Shown: positions 9,402 through 19,826, counted from the stretch's first letter. The stretch: 64,000 nt of DNA from Burkholderiales bacterium (GCA_017307855.1 JAFKGD010000005.1:124001-188000), one strand, 5' to 3'. Notes: generated from the sequence alone by a model not told the origin. Numbers and translations: made by a program.

Positions 9402-9833
9402 TCAGATTTCCAGCGGCTGCGGTTGCTGGGCGGTGTGCGGGTGCTCTGCACCGCCGTACACCTTGAGCTTCTTGATCATGGCGTAGCCGAGCGGGCCCTT
9501 GGGCAGCATGCCCTTGACGGCCTTCTCGAGTGCGCGGCCAGGATGCTTGGCCTGCATGTCGCGGAAGTTGGTGGCGTAGATGCCGCCCGGGAAGCCCGAG
9601 TGACGGTAGTACACCTTGTCCAGTTCCTTCGCGCCGGTGACGCGGAGCTTGGATGCGTTGATGACGACGATGTAGTCGCCGGTGTCGACGTGAGGCGTGT
9701 AAATGGCCTTGTGCTTGCCGCGCAGTCGGAGGGCAGCTTCGCTGGCAACCCGTCCGAGCACCTTGTCGGTGGCGTCAATCACAAACCACTCGTGCGTCAC
9801 GTCAGCGGGCTTTGCGCTGAACGTTTTGGTCAT
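9402..9833 (-). CDS. rplM: 50S ribosomal protein L13
   Basis: L13 is an early assembly protein of the large ribosomal subunit. The 143-residue product matches the family end to end, including [15 protein letters not shown] near the start and [19 protein letters not shown] at the end. The ATG at 9833 gives the standard N terminus MTKTFSAKP; the frame extends further upstream without family similarity. It is the first gene of rplM-rpsI. The 5' leader is about 120 bases if transcription starts just after the TATAAT at 9961-9966. Confidence 0.98.
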   Translation of the reverse strand: MTKTFSAKPADVTHEWFVIDATDKVLGRVASEAALRLRGKHKAIYTPHVDTGDYIVVINASKLRVTGAKELDKVYYRHSGFPGGIYATNFRDMQAKHPGRALEKAVKGMLPKGPLGYAMIKKLKVYGGAEHPHTAQQPQPLEI

Positions 9834-9960
9834 GAGTTTTCTCTTCGGGAGAGAGGTTTGAGCCAGCCCTTTTCCACGGTCGGTGTCCTTCTGTAGAGGA
9901 CCTCTTAGGTGGTATTTACGTCCTTCGCCGCGGGGCTGAAAAAGCGCTGCGAAGCCCGCG

Positions 9961-9989
9961 ATTATATGCAGAATCAAGGACTTGCGCCA
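9961..9989 (-). promoter_or_regulatory. Putative rplM-rpsI promoter
   Basis: A perfect TATAAT -10 hexamer reads on the minus strand at 9966-9961. The spot where a -35 box should lie (about 9984-9989, TGGCGC) matches only weakly. Position and direction fit the rplM-rpsI operon. The site lies in the 200-base gap shared with the divergent rlmJ gene. Confidence 0.5.
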
Positions 9990-10033
9990 GATCGGGCAAA
10001 GGAAAGATGACGGGCGGGTTACCATTCCGCCCT

Positions 10034-10942
10034 ATGTTCAGCTACCGCCACGGCTTCCACGCCGGCAACCACGCCGACGTGCTCAAGCACACCGTCCTCA
10101 TCGCCCTTCTGCGTTATCTGACCGAGAAGGACGCGGCGCTGATGGTGCTGGACACCCACGCCGGCGCCGGACTCTACCGCCTCGACGGTGACTACGCCCA
10201 GACCAGCGGGGAGGCGGACGAGGGCATCCACCGCCTGCTGGCCGACGACACCCCGGATCTGGTCGATCCGCTGCTGCAGGACTACGCCACCCTCATCGCC
10301 GGCTTCAATCCCGGCGGCAAGCTCAAGGTCTACCCCGGCTCGCCTTTCATCGCCCAGAGCCTGCTGCGCGCGCACGACAAGCTCAAACTGTTCGAGTTGC
10401 ACCCCGCCGACGCCCGCGCGCTGTCGGGGAACATCGCGCAACTCGACGCCGGTCGCCAGGTGTCCGTTCTGCACGAAGACGGTTTCGAGAGCGTGCGCAA
10501 ACTTCTGCCACCTCCCTCACGCCGTGCGCTCTTGCTGTGCGACCCCAGCTACGAGGTCAAGACCGACTACGGCCGCGTGCTCGACCTGGTCACCGAGTCG
10601 CTCAAGCGCTTCCCCACGGGCACCTACGCCGTCTGGTACCCGGTGATCCCGCGCCCCGAGGCCCATGATCTGCCGCGCCGCCTCAAGACGCTGGTCACCA
10701 AATCCGCCAAGCCCTGGCTGCACGCCACGCTCACCGTCAAGTCGGGCCGGATATCGGTCGGCCAGCGCGTCGCCGCGCAGACCGGCGGCCGGACCACCCG
10801 CCCCGGCCTGCCGGCCAGCGGCATGTTCATCGTCAATCCGCCTTATACGTTGGCGAAGGCGTTGCGCCCGGCCCTGGCGGAGATGGCCGAACTGCTGGGC
10901 CAGGACGGCGCCGGCAGCTTCACGCTCGAACACGGCGGTTGA
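10034..10942 (+). CDS. rlmJ: 23S rRNA (adenine-N6) methyltransferase RlmJ
   Basis: RlmJ methylates A2030 of 23S rRNA using S-adenosylmethionine. The 302-residue product starts with the highly typical FSYRHGFHAGNHADVLKH and DTHAGAGLYRL (SAM-binding). It carries the NPPY-like catalytic motif as IVNPPYTLAK near the C terminus. The ATG at 10034 was chosen because it gives the family start; the frame is open for nine codons upstream. It stands alone between rplM and the paa operon. Confidence 0.95.
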   Translation: MFSYRHGFHAGNHADVLKHTVLIALLRYLTEKDAALMVLDTHAGAGLYRLDGDYAQTSGEADEGIHRLLADDTPDLVDPLLQDYATLIAGFNPGGKLKVYPGSPFIAQSLLRAHDKLKLFELHPADARALSGNIAQLDAGRQVSVLHEDGFESVRKLLPPPSRRALLLCDPSYEVKTDYGRVLDLVTESLKRFPTGTYAVWYPVIPRPEAHDLPRRLKTLVTKSAKPWLHATLTVKSGRISVGQRVAAQTGGRTTRPGLPASGMFIVNPPYTLAKALRPALAEMAELLGQDGAGSFTLEHGG

Positions 10943-10982
10943 GCGTCGTGCCGGGGAAACCCGCACCCGGCCCGAATTAGCA

Positions 10983-11010
10983 AACCGATCGGTTGGTTAA
11001 TCACTAGAAT
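10983..11010 (+). promoter_or_regulatory. Putative paa operator and -10 box
   Basis: AACCGATCGGTT at 10983-10994 is a perfect 12-bp palindrome. A -10-like TAGAAT follows at 11005-11010, about 40 bases before the paaA start. The dyad would cover the -35 region. TetR-type regulators control paa genes in several proteobacteria, so this is a candidate site for such a repressor; no paa regulator gene is visible in the window. Confidence 0.5.
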
Positions 11011-11049
11011 GGCTCCATGCCGCGCCGGCCGGCGCGCGAGGAGACCGCC

Positions 11050-12069
11050 ATGTACACGCAGGCCATGGACGTGCCGCCCGGCACCTCCAGCCCCCACGAA
11101 ACGCCGTCCGCAACGTCGGTCGACCTGCGACAGCACGCCTTCGACGAGCGCATCGACGCCGACGGCCGCATCGAGCCGCGCGACTGGATGCCCGAGGCCT
11201 ACCGCCGCACGCTGCTGCGCCAGATCAGCCAGCATGCGCACAGTGAAATCATCGGCATGCAGCCCGAGGGCAACTGGATCAGCCGCGCCCCCAGCCTCAA
11301 GCGCAAGGCCATCCTGCTGGCCAAGGTGCAGGACGAGGGCGGCCACGGCCTCTATCTCTACAGTGCCGCCGAAACGCTGGGCACCAGCCGCGAGCAGATG
11401 CTCGACGCCCTGCACACCGGCCGCGCCAAGTACAGCAGCATCTTCAACTACCCCACCCTGAGCTGGGCCGACGTGGGCGTGATCGGCTGGCTGGTGGACG
11501 GCGCGGCGATCATGAACCAGGTGCCGATCTGCCGCTGCAGCTACGGCCCGTATGCACGCGCCATGATCCGCATCTGCAAGGAAGAGAGCTTCCACCAGCG
11601 CCAGGGCTTCGAGAGCCTCATGACGCTGATGCGCGGCACCGATGCGCAGCGCGCCATGGTCCAGGAGGCGGTGGACCGCTGGTGGTGGCCGGTGCTGGCC
11701 ATGTTCGGCCCGCCCGATGCCGACAGCCCCAACAGCGCGCAGGGCATGCGCTGGGGCATCAAGCGACTGTCCAACGACGCGCTGCGGCAGAAGTTCGTCG
11801 ACGCCACCGTGCCGCAGGCCGCCGTGCTCGGCATCACCCTGCCCGATCCCGAACTGCGCTGGAACGAGGCGCGCCAGGCGCACGACTTCGGTCCGATCGA
11901 CTGGGACGACTTCTGGTCGGTGGTGAATGGCAACGGCCCGTGCAACCGCGAGCGGCTGGCCACGCGCGTGCAGGCCCACGAGGACGGTGCCTGGGTGCGC
12001 GAGGCCGCGCTGGCCCACGCCGCGCGCCGCCGGCAGCACGAACAGGAGTCCATGAAGGAAGCCGCATGA
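11050..12069 (+). CDS. paaA: Phenylacetyl-CoA epoxidase subunit PaaA
   Basis: PaaA is the catalytic diiron subunit of the PaaABCE complex, which epoxidises phenylacetyl-CoA with O2 to start aerobic phenylacetate breakdown. The 339-residue protein has the ferritin-like diiron ligand segments [13 protein letters not shown] and [12 protein letters not shown]. The ATG at 11050 has a strong GAGGAGA site ahead of it; the frame stays open for 11 codons upstream. It is the first gene of a tightly packed paaABCDE operon and its stop overlaps the paaB start. Confidence 0.97.
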   Translation: MYTQAMDVPPGTSSPHETPSATSVDLRQHAFDERIDADGRIEPRDWMPEAYRRTLLRQISQHAHSEIIGMQPEGNWISRAPSLKRKAILLAKVQDEGGHGLYLYSAAETLGTSREQMLDALHTGRAKYSSIFNYPTLSWADVGVIGWLVDGAAIMNQVPICRCSYGPYARAMIRICKEESFHQRQGFESLMTLMRGTDAQRAMVQEAVDRWWWPVLAMFGPPDADSPNSAQGMRWGIKRLSNDALRQKFVDATVPQAAVLGITLPDPELRWNEARQAHDFGPIDWDDFWSVVNGNGPCNRERLATRVQAHEDGAWVREAALAHAARRRQHEQESMKEAA

Positions 12070-12362
12070 CCGACGTGACCCGCCACGAGTGGCCATTGTG
12101 GGAAGTCTTCGTGCGCAGCAGGCAGGGGCTGGAGCATCGCCACTGCGGCAGCCTGCATGCGGCCGATGCGAAACAGGCGCTGCAGATGGCCCGCGACGTG
12201 TACACGCGCCGGCAGGAAGGCGTGAGCCTGTGGGTCGTGCCCTCCGCCGCCATCATCGCGAGCGAGCCGCACGATCGGCCCGAGCTGTTCGACCCGATGG
12301 GCGACAAGATCTACCGCCACCCGGGCTTCTACGATATCCCCGACGACGTGGGGCATATGTGA
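12066..12362 (+). CDS. paaB: Phenylacetyl-CoA epoxidase subunit PaaB
   Basis: PaaB is a small structural subunit that bridges the PaaAC heterodimers of the epoxidase. The 98-residue product has the family pattern [21 protein letters not shown] and ends in [16 protein letters not shown]. It starts four bases inside the end of paaA (ATGA overlap) and its stop overlaps the GTG of paaC. Translation of the three subunits is therefore likely coupled. Confidence 0.96.
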   Translation: MTDVTRHEWPLWEVFVRSRQGLEHRHCGSLHAADAKQALQMARDVYTRRQEGVSLWVVPSAAIIASEPHDRPELFDPMGDKIYRHPGFYDIPDDVGHM

Positions 12363-13162
12363 CGAAGACCGCCACTGCCCCGCTGGAGCTGCTGCTTCAC
12401 CTGGCCGACTGCGCCCTGGTGCTGGGCCAGCGCAATGCCGAGTGGTGCGGCCACGGACCGGTGCTGGAAGAAGACATCGCGCTGGCCAACCTCAGCCTCG
12501 ACCTGATCGGCCAGGCGCGCCTCCTCTACCAGCACGCGGCCGCGCAGATCAACGACCAGCCGGGCCTGGCCGCTGCGCTGGGCCTGCCCGCCGCGGTGAG
12601 CGCGCCGGTCACCGAGGATTCGCTGGCGTACTTCCGCGACGCCGGAGCCTTCCGCAACTACACCTTGCTGGAACTGCCGCACACCGGACCACTCGCGCCC
12701 GGCGCATCGCACGCACGCGACTATGCCGTGACCACCGTGCGCAATTTCCTCTACAGCGCACTCATGGCGCTGCGCTGGGAGGCTCTGGCGGGCGATGCCG
12801 ACACGCAGCTGGCCGCCATCGCGGCACGCTCGCTCAAGGAGGCGCGCTACCACCTGCGCCACGCACGCGACTGGCTGGTCCGCCTGGGCGACGGCACAGC
12901 CGTCTCGCATGCACGCACGCAGGCCGCGCTCGACCACCTCATGCCCTACACGGCGGAGTTCTGGCACGACCCCGCCACCGCGGCACTGCGCGCCGCGTGG
13001 GACGCGCAGGTGGACGACGCGCTGGCCGAAGCCACGCTCTCGCGCCCCGATGCCCGCGCCGCCGCCACGCACGGCAGCCGCGGCCGCCACTCGGAGCACC
13101 TGGACTACCTGCTGGCCGAAATGCAGGTGCTGGCTCGGCAGCATCCCGGGGCGACATGGTGA
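12359..13162 (+). CDS. paaC: Phenylacetyl-CoA epoxidase subunit PaaC
   Basis: PaaC is the non-catalytic ferritin-like partner that forms a stable heterodimer with PaaA. The 267-residue product carries typical PaaC stretches: LADCALVLGQRNAEWCGHGP, LDLIGQARLLYQHA, and RHARDWLVRLGDGT. The GTG at 12359 overlaps the paaB stop (GTGA) and was chosen for that reason and for the fit of the N terminus. The frame is open upstream only as a shadow of paaB. Confidence 0.95.
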   Translation: MTKTATAPLELLLHLADCALVLGQRNAEWCGHGPVLEEDIALANLSLDLIGQARLLYQHAAAQINDQPGLAAALGLPAAVSAPVTEDSLAYFRDAGAFRNYTLLELPHTGPLAPGASHARDYAVTTVRNFLYSALMALRWEALAGDADTQLAAIAARSLKEARYHLRHARDWLVRLGDGTAVSHARTQAALDHLMPYTAEFWHDPATAALRAAWDAQVDDALAEATLSRPDARAAATHGSRGRHSEHLDYLLAEMQVLARQHPGATW

Positions 13163-13746
13163 CCGCCGGTGCCGCACGGCCGGTGCAGGACGCGGCGGCG
13201 CCACACGATGCGCTCGCCAACGAATCCGTGTCCGCGATCGGGATCGCGCATGCACGCGCGATCGCGGGTGCGGTGCCCGACCCGGAAATCCCTGTCGTCA
13301 CGCTCGACGATCTGGGCATCCTGCGCGACGTCCGGCTGGCGGCCGACGGCGTACTCGACGTCGTACTCACGCCCACCTACAGCGGCTGCCCCGCCACGGA
13401 ACAGATCGCGGCCGACGTGCAGGCGGCCCTGGCCGACGCCGGCTGGCGCTCACGCGTGCTCACGCAACTCGCGCCTGCCTGGACCACCGACTGGATCCGG
13501 CCCGCGGCACGGCAGCGGCTGGCCGACTACGGCATCGCGCCACCGCATCGCGCCTTCGTGGGCGAGGCTGGCACGGCCGTGCCCCTGCGTCCGGCGCGCC
13601 GCGACATCCCTGCCGACGCCGTGGCCTGCCCTCGCTGCGGCTCGCACGACACCACCGAGACCTCGCACTTCGGCTCCACCGCCTGCAAGGCGCTGTACCG
13701 ATGCCTGGCCTGTCTCGAGCCCTTCGACTATTTCAAGCCGTACTGA
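13156..13746 (+). CDS. paaD: PaaD, DUF59 Fe-S assembly factor
   Basis: PaaD is needed for a working phenylacetyl-CoA epoxidase in vivo and is thought to help mature its metal or Fe-S centres. The 196-residue product has an N-terminal DUF59 (SufT-like) domain with DPEIPVVTLDDLGI and a TPTYSGCPATE cysteine motif. It ends in a zinc-ribbon-like module with CPRC and CLAC pairs and the tail FDYFKPY. ATG at 13156 or GTG at 13159 are both possible; either overlaps the end of paaC. Confidence 0.95.
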   Translation: MVTAGAARPVQDAAAPHDALANESVSAIGIAHARAIAGAVPDPEIPVVTLDDLGILRDVRLAADGVLDVVLTPTYSGCPATEQIAADVQAALADAGWRSRVLTQLAPAWTTDWIRPAARQRLADYGIAPPHRAFVGEAGTAVPLRPARRDIPADAVACPRCGSHDTTETSHFGSTACKALYRCLACLEPFDYFKPY

Positions 13747-13759
13747 TGAGGCCCCGACG

Positions 13760-14854
13760 ATGACCGCCGCGCGCTTCCACGACCTGCCCATCCACGCCCT
13801 GCGGCCCGAGGCCGCGGGCGCCGTCGCGATCACGCTGGGGGTACCCGAGGCCCTGCGCGACACCTTCGCGTTCGAGCCCGGCCAATACCTCACGCTCCGG
13901 ATGCTGGTGGATGGCGCGGAGCAGCGGCGCAGCTACTCGATCTGTTCGAGCCGTGCGCGATTCGCGGCCAGGGGCGAGATCGAGATCGGCGTGAAGCCCG
14001 TCGAGGGCGGCCGCGTCTCCCCCTGGCTGGCGCAGGCCAGCCACGTGGGCGGGACGCTGGCGGTGCTGCCGCCGCAGGGCCGCTTCACGCCCACGCCGGG
14101 CGCGCACCACCGCGTGGGCTTCGCAGCGGGCTCGGGGATCACGCCGCTGCTGTCGATCATCGAAAGCAGCTTGCAGGGCGAGCCTGATTCGCGCTTCACG
14201 CTGGTGTATGGCAACCAGCGCGTGGACAGCATCATGTTCGGCGAGGCGCTGCAGGACCTGAAGGACCGCTACCCCACACGGCTGTCGCTGCTTCACGTGC
14301 TCTCACGCCAGGCGGGCGACGTGCCGCTGCTGCACGGCCGGCTCGACCAGGAGCGCGTCTCGACGCTGCTGCGCACCTTGCTGTCGCCCGACCGGATCGA
14401 CGAGGCCTTCGTGTGCGGGCCCGGCGGCATGATCGAGGCCGTGGAGCGCGCGCTCTCTGCCGCCGGCGTGCCAGCCGCGCGCGTGCACAGCGAGCGGTTC
14501 CTGGCCGATGGCGCGACGCTGCCTGCGGCCCGCCCCGCGCGCATCGACTTATCGCGCGCGGCCCCGTCCGCCGCTGCCGGCGCCATGCAGGTGGTGCTGC
14601 ACGGAAAGACCCACAGCTTTGCCATCGACGCGCACGAGCGCGTGCTCGACGTGGCGCTTCAGGGCGGGCTCGACCTCCCGTGGTCGTGCAAGGCCGGCGT
14701 GTGCTGCACCTGCCGCGCGCGCGTCCTCGAAGGCGAGGTGGCGATGGAGCGGAACTTCACACTCGAGCCCGACGAGATCGCGCGCGGCTTCGTGCTGACC
14801 TGCCAGGCCCGGCCGCTCACGCCGCATCTGGTGGTGAGCTACGACGAGCGGTGA
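13760..14854 (+). CDS. paaE: Phenylacetyl-CoA epoxidase reductase PaaE
   Basis: PaaE passes electrons from NADPH through FAD and a [2Fe-2S] cluster to the PaaA diiron site. The 364-residue protein has the FAD motif RRSYSICSS (about residues 57-65), the nucleotide motif SGITPLLSI and CGPGGMI. A C-terminal plant-type ferredoxin domain carries CKAGVCCTC plus a distal Cys in LTCQA. All four cluster cysteines are present. Some groups call it PaaK. It closes the operon in this window; the ring-opening and beta-oxidation genes (paaZ, paaG and others) are not here. Confidence 0.96.
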   Translation: MTAARFHDLPIHALRPEAAGAVAITLGVPEALRDTFAFEPGQYLTLRMLVDGAEQRRSYSICSSRARFAARGEIEIGVKPVEGGRVSPWLAQASHVGGTLAVLPPQGRFTPTPGAHHRVGFAAGSGITPLLSIIESSLQGEPDSRFTLVYGNQRVDSIMFGEALQDLKDRYPTRLSLLHVLSRQAGDVPLLHGRLDQERVSTLLRTLLSPDRIDEAFVCGPGGMIEAVERALSAAGVPAARVHSERFLADGATLPAARPARIDLSRAAPSAAAGAMQVVLHGKTHSFAIDAHERVLDVALQGGLDLPWSCKAGVCCTCRARVLEGEVAMERNFTLEPDEIARGFVLTCQARPLTPHLVVSYDER

Positions 14855-14884
14855 GCGCCGCCGCTCCAGAGACCCGACGGGCTC

Positions 14885-14934
14885 GCCTTCGGCCGGAGAA
14901 CGAGGCGTCCCAACGCAGTTCTACGGCCGAAGGC
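14885..14934. repeat. Inverted repeat between paaE and ompW
   Basis: GCCTTCGGCCG (14885-14895) is repeated exactly inverted as CGGCCGAAGGC (14924-14934) with a 28-base spacer. It lies in the short gap between the convergent paaE and ompW genes. There is no T tract, so it is not a classic terminator, although it could still form a transcript-end hairpin for both genes. Confidence 0.5.
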
Positions 14935-14941
14935 AAATCCG

Positions 14942-15553
14942 TCAGAAGCGCCAGCCCAGGCCCACGCCGAACAGCACCGGATCGGCCTTGAACGTGCCGA
15001 TCTTCGTGCCGGCCGCCGACACGTCGGTGCGGATCTGCACCTTCTTTACGTCGAAGTTGAGCGACAGGTTGCGCGTGAGCGGGATGTCCACGCCGGCCTG
15101 CAGTGCCAGGCCGAAACTGTTGCGGTCGATGTCCACGCCGGCCGGCAGGTTCACCGAGCTGAAGCGCGTGTAGTTGACCCCCGCACCCACGTAGGGGCGC
15201 ACGCTCGCGCCCGGCGCGAAGTGGTACTGCACGGTCAGCGTGGGCGGGAGGTGCTTGAAGCTGCCGATAGGACCGCCGAGGACACTGGAGGACAGCGTCT
15301 GCTTCTGCGGCACGGTCAGCACCAGTTCGGTTGCGATGTTGGGTGTGAAGAAGTAGCTGATGTCGACTTCGGGAATGGTCTTGTCGTTCATCGACAGGCC
15401 CAGGCCGGTGCTGTCCTTGTTGGCGGCATCCAGGTTGACGGCGCGCACGCGTACCAGCCACGGGCCTTCGGCGCTGGATTGCGCGGCGGCGGGCAGGGCG
15501 ATGAGCGAGGCGGCGGCGCAGGCCGCCAGCAGCACGGCGGAGTTCTTCTTCAT
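14942..15553 (-). CDS. ompW: OmpW-family outer membrane protein
   Basis: OmpW proteins are small 8-stranded beta-barrels that form a narrow hydrophobic channel in the outer membrane. The 203-residue product has a signal peptide cut near PAAAQ. It shows the family pattern VEVDISYFFTPNIATEL-like in strand 2-3 (here PEVDISYFFTPNIATELVL), then LPPTLTVQYHF and PYVGAGVNYTRF, and ends in Trp-Arg-Phe with a terminal aromatic. The ATG at 15553 has GGAAAG ahead of it. Substrate is unknown. It sits convergent to paaE and may aid uptake of hydrophobic aromatics, which is an inference from position only. Confidence 0.92.
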   Translation of the reverse strand: MKKNSAVLLAACAAASLIALPAAAQSSAEGPWLVRVRAVNLDAANKDSTGLGLSMNDKTIPEVDISYFFTPNIATELVLTVPQKQTLSSSVLGGPIGSFKHLPPTLTVQYHFAPGASVRPYVGAGVNYTRFSSVNLPAGVDIDRNSFGLALQAGVDIPLTRNLSLNFDVKKVQIRTDVSAAGTKIGTFKADPVLFGVGLGWRF

Positions 15554-15690
15554 GATGACGTTCTTTCCAGTGGACTCGGGGACATCCCCCGGTGACCATT
15601 GGAGAACGCCATGCGCACGCAGGCCCTGACGCAACGCAAGGCACGCGACCTGCGCGTGCCTTGCCAAGCGGTCTCTTGCGTCACCTCAAG

Positions 15691-15716
15691 AAAAAGGGCC
15701 TCCACCGGAGGCCCTT
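15691..15716 (-). terminator. Rho-independent terminator of metF
   Basis: A perfect 10-bp stem (AAGGGCCTCC with GGAGGCCCTT) with a 3-base loop lies 25 bases past the metF stop on the minus strand. It is followed by a short T run. It ends the ahcY-tlyA-metF transcript before ompW. Confidence 0.85.
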
Positions 15717-15740
15717 GCATGCAGCAGACGCGGCGCGCGC

Positions 15741-16571
15741 TCAGCCCAGGCCGAGCCGCCGGCAGATCTCCAGCGTCGCGGCCGACTGGTTCATCGTGTA
15801 GAAGTGCAGCGCCGGCGCGCCGGCTGCGACGAGGCGCTCGGTCAGGTCGGTCACCACGTCGAGGCCGAAGGCGCGGATCGAGGCTGCGTCGTCGCCATAC
15901 GCCGACAGGCGCAGCCGGATCCAGCGCGGAATCTCGGCGCCGCAGGCATCCGAGAAGCGCATCAGCTGCGTCGAGCTGGTGATCGGCATCACGCCCGGCA
16001 CCACCGGAATCGCGATGCCTGCCGCGCGCGCTTCATCGACGAAGCGCACATAGGCATCCGCGTTGTAGAAGTACTGCGTGATCGCCGAATCGGCCCCGGC
16101 CGCGGCCTTGGCCGCGAAGGCCTTGAGGTCCGACTCGGGCGAGCGCGCCTGCGGATGCGTCTCGGGATAGCAGGCCACCTCGATGTGGAAGGCGCTGCCG
16201 GTCTCGGCGCGGATGAAGGCCACCAGGTCGCTGGCGTACTGGAACTCGCCGCCCGCGCCGTAGCCGCTGGGCAGGTCGCCGCGCAGCGCCACCAGGCGCT
16301 TCACGCCGATGGCCTGCAGTTGCGACAGCTGCTCGCGCACGCCGGCGCGCGTGGCGCCCACGCACGAAAAATGGCTGGCCGCATCGACACCTTCCGCGAG
16401 GATCTCGCGCACGGCGCCGAAGGTGCCTTCCTGCGTGGAGCCGCCGGCGCCATAGGTGACCGAGCAGAACTGCGGCTTCAGCGCGTACAGCTGCTGGCGC
16501 GCCGCGCGCAGCTTGACCGCACCTTCGGGCGTCTTGGTCGGGAAGAATTCAAGGCTCAAGGGAAGCGTCAT
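15741..16571 (-). CDS. metF: Methylenetetrahydrofolate reductase
   Basis: MetF reduces 5,10-methylene-THF to 5-methyl-THF with NADH and FAD, supplying the methyl group for methionine synthesis. The 276-residue protein shows the family stretches LSLEFFPTKTPEG (with the catalytic Glu), TYGAGGST, RGDLP, and the C-terminal HFYTMN. A strong GGAGGAAG site lies just before the ATG at 16571. It is the last gene behind ahcY and tlyA, so the SAH riboswitch upstream of ahcY probably controls it too. Confidence 0.96.
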   Translation of the reverse strand: MTLPLSLEFFPTKTPEGAVKLRAARQQLYALKPQFCSVTYGAGGSTQEGTFGAVREILAEGVDAASHFSCVGATRAGVREQLSQLQAIGVKRLVALRGDLPSGYGAGGEFQYASDLVAFIRAETGSAFHIEVACYPETHPQARSPESDLKAFAAKAAAGADSAITQYFYNADAYVRFVDEARAAGIAIPVVPGVMPITSSTQLMRFSDACGAEIPRWIRLRLSAYGDDAASIRAFGLDVVTDLTERLVAAGAPALHFYTMNQSAATLEICRRLGLG

Positions 16572-16584
16572 CGCTTCCTCCTTT

Positions 16585-17328
16585 TCACGAACGTGTTGCG
16601 TACACAAAGAACTCGCGGTTGCCGTCGCCGCCTTCGATCGGGCTGTCCAGCCATTGCCGCACCGTGAGGCCCGACGCGGCGCAGGCCTCGCGAATGCGCG
16701 CCTCGACCCGCGGATACAGGGCTGCATCGCGCACCACGCCGCCCTTGCCGATGTCGCCCGGCTGCAGTTCGAACTGCGGCTTCACCAGCATCAGCACATG
16801 GCCGCCCGCCCGCACCAGCGGCGCCACGGCCGGCAGCACCAGCGTGAGCGAGATGAACGACAGGTCGCCCACGGCCAGGTCGAAATCGTGGGCGCCGCCC
16901 AGATCGCCAGCCGTGAGCGCGCGGGCGTTCACGCCTTCGATGCAGGTGACGCGCGGATCGCTGCGCACGCGCGCGTGCAGCTGGCCATGGCCGACGTCCA
17001 CGCCGACGACGTGCGCCGCGCCGCGCACGAGCAGGCAGTCGGTGAATCCGCCGGTGGACTGGCCCACGTCGAGACAGCGCCAGCCGTCCATCTCCAGGCC
17101 CGTGGCCGCCAGCGCGCCTTCGAGCTTGAGCCCGCCGCGCGAGACATAGCGGGCCTCGGCATCGTCGGCCAGCTCCAGCCGCGCATCGGCCGGCACCTCG
17201 TCGCCATTCTTGGCCACGCTGCGCCAGCCGCGCCCGTCATGCCAGCGCAGGCCGCCCGCGATCAGCCGCTGCGCCTGCGAGCGCGAGGCAGCCAGGCCGC
17301 GTTCGACGAGGAGTTGATCGGCACGCAT
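16585..17328 (-). CDS. tlyA: TlyA-family rRNA methyltransferase
   Basis: TlyA proteins 2'-O-methylate cytidines in 16S and 23S rRNA; some are annotated as haemolysin A. The 247-residue product has an N-terminal S4 RNA-binding domain (MRADQLLVERGLAASRSQAQ) and a Rossmann methyltransferase domain with SRGGLKLEGAL, DVGQSTGGFTDCLL and LVKPQFE. The usual Ala in the SAM motif DVGAS is Gln here. The gene lies 13 bases upstream of metF and 132 bases downstream of ahcY. As a SAM user it makes SAH, which suits the neighbourhood of ahcY. Confidence 0.92.
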   Translation of the reverse strand: MRADQLLVERGLAASRSQAQRLIAGGLRWHDGRGWRSVAKNGDEVPADARLELADDAEARYVSRGGLKLEGALAATGLEMDGWRCLDVGQSTGGFTDCLLVRGAAHVVGVDVGHGQLHARVRSDPRVTCIEGVNARALTAGDLGGAHDFDLAVGDLSFISLTLVLPAVAPLVRAGGHVLMLVKPQFELQPGDIGKGGVVRDAALYPRVEARIREACAASGLTVRQWLDSPIEGGDGNREFFVYATRS

Positions 17329-17460
17329 GGTGTCAGGCGCGATGCAGGCCAGGAATGCGGCGCAACCGGCTTTGCCGGGCCGCTCGCGTCGCCCCTTTTT
17401 GAGACCTAGTCACAAAGGGGGCTGGCGAAGCGGCACGTCGTGCCGCGCAGCCTGGGGGGA
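17329..17460. other. ahcY-tlyA gap with two hairpins
   Basis: No gene is visible in these 132 bases. They hold two inverted repeats: CCCCTTT/AAAGGGG (17392-17398 and 17414-17420) and a perfect 7-bp hairpin GCGGCAC/GTGCCGC (17430-17446). Neither has a T tract on the minus strand. They may partly attenuate or process the ahcY transcript before tlyA and metF. Confidence 0.5.
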
Positions 17461-18915
<1,455 letters not shown>

Positions 18916-18997
18916 GGTGGCTCCAGAAGTCAGAGGGCGGACACCACGGACGGCAGCAGGGGCGCGGAGGCGGACCTCACGCCACGGCGGCAGGCCG

Positions 18998-19080
18998 TGG
19001 GTGAGCGCGGTTGGACGGATGTTCCGAGCCTGGCCCCATGCATCGACGGACGATGGCGGGGTCGCAGCGCCCCTCGGAAG
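18998..19080 (-). promoter_or_regulatory. SAH riboswitch upstream of ahcY
   Basis: The minus strand carries the core of the S-adenosylhomocysteine riboswitch. CCGAGGGGCGCTGCGAC begins near 19077 and CCAGGCTCGG reads at 19033-19024. The outer stem pairs CCGAG with CTCGG, and the downstream GCGCTCACCC (19008-18999) is the expected pseudoknot strand. It lies about 85 bases before the ahcY start. In this class SAH binding turns expression on, so high SAH should raise ahcY and the genes behind it. Confidence 0.88.
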
Positions 19081-19088
19081 AAGCGCCG

Positions 19089-19117
19089 ATTGTAGCTTCA
19101 GACCCCGAGCCAGGTGC
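19089..19117 (-). promoter_or_regulatory. Putative ahcY promoter
   Basis: TACAAT on the minus strand at 19094-19089 would start transcription close to 19082, just before the riboswitch outer stem. The -35 position (about 19112-19117) reads GCACCT, a poor match, and falls inside the end of livF. The spacing to the riboswitch is the main support. Confidence 0.5.
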
Positions 19118-19826
19118 GCCGCAGCCAGTCGCTGGCGGCCAGCTCGGCCATCGGGCCGTGGTGGCGGATCTGGCCCTGCTCCAGCACGTAGGCGCGGTCG
19201 CAGACCAGCGCGGCGAAATGCAGGTTCTGCTCCGACAGCAGGATGGACACGCCCTGCGCCTTGAGTTCCAGGATCATCTGCGCCATCTGCTCGACGATGA
19301 CCGGCGCCACACCTTCGGACGGCTCGTCCAGCAGCACGAGATAGGGGTTGCCCATCAGCGTGCGTGCCACGGTCAGCATCTGCTGCTCGCCGCCGCTCAT
19401 GCGCCCGCCGGGGCGTCGCGGCATCTCGCCGAGGTTGGGGAACAGCGTGAACAGCCGCTCGGGCGTCCACAAGGGAGCGGGCGTGCCGTCGGGCCAGTGC
19501 CTGGGGCCCTGCCGGCCGACTTCGAGGTTCTCCATGACGGTCAGGTCGGTGAAGATGCGCCGGTCCTCGGGCACGAAGCCCAGGCCCCGGCGCGCCGCTT
19601 CGTGCGGCCGCGCGCGCGACAGGTCGTGCCCCATGAACCGGATCTCGCCGGTGCGATGCGCCAGCAGGCCGACGATGGCCTTGAGCGTGGTGGACTTGCC
19701 GGCGCCGTTGCGCCCCATCAGCGCCACCACCTCGCCCCGGCCGACCTGAAGGTCGATGCCGTGCAGGATCTGCGCCGCGCCATACCAGCCTTCGAGCCCG
19801 CGCACCGACAGCAGCGGCTCGCTCAT
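19098..19826 (-). CDS. livF: LivF-type ABC transporter ATPase
   Basis: This is one of two ATPases of a branched-chain amino acid/amide-type (HAAT) importer. The 242-residue product has Walker [10 protein letters not shown], the signature MSGGEQQML, Walker [11 protein letters not shown] and an H-loop-like residue after it. The EGVAPVIV stretch is typical of LivF. The start overlaps the livG stop by four bases. The substrate of this family ranges from Leu/Ile/Val to amides, urea and aromatic acids and cannot be read here. Confidence 0.93.
   Translation of the reverse strand: MSEPLLSVRGLEGWYGAAQILHGIDLQVGRGEVVALMGRNGAGKSTTLKAIVGLLAHRTGEIRFMGHDLSRARPHEAARRGLGFVPEDRRIFTDLTVMENLEVGRQGPRHWPDGTPAPLWTPERLFTLFPNLGEMPRRPGGRMSGGEQQMLTVARTLMGNPYLVLLDEPSEGVAPVIVEQMAQMILELKAQGVSILLSEQNLHFAALVCDRAYVLEQGQIRHHGPMAELAASDWLRRTWLGV

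Noticed and set aside
17392-17446. The inverted repeats after ahcY as a Rho-independent terminator.
   Set aside because: No T tract follows on the minus strand, and tlyA and metF downstream lack another promoter that I can see.
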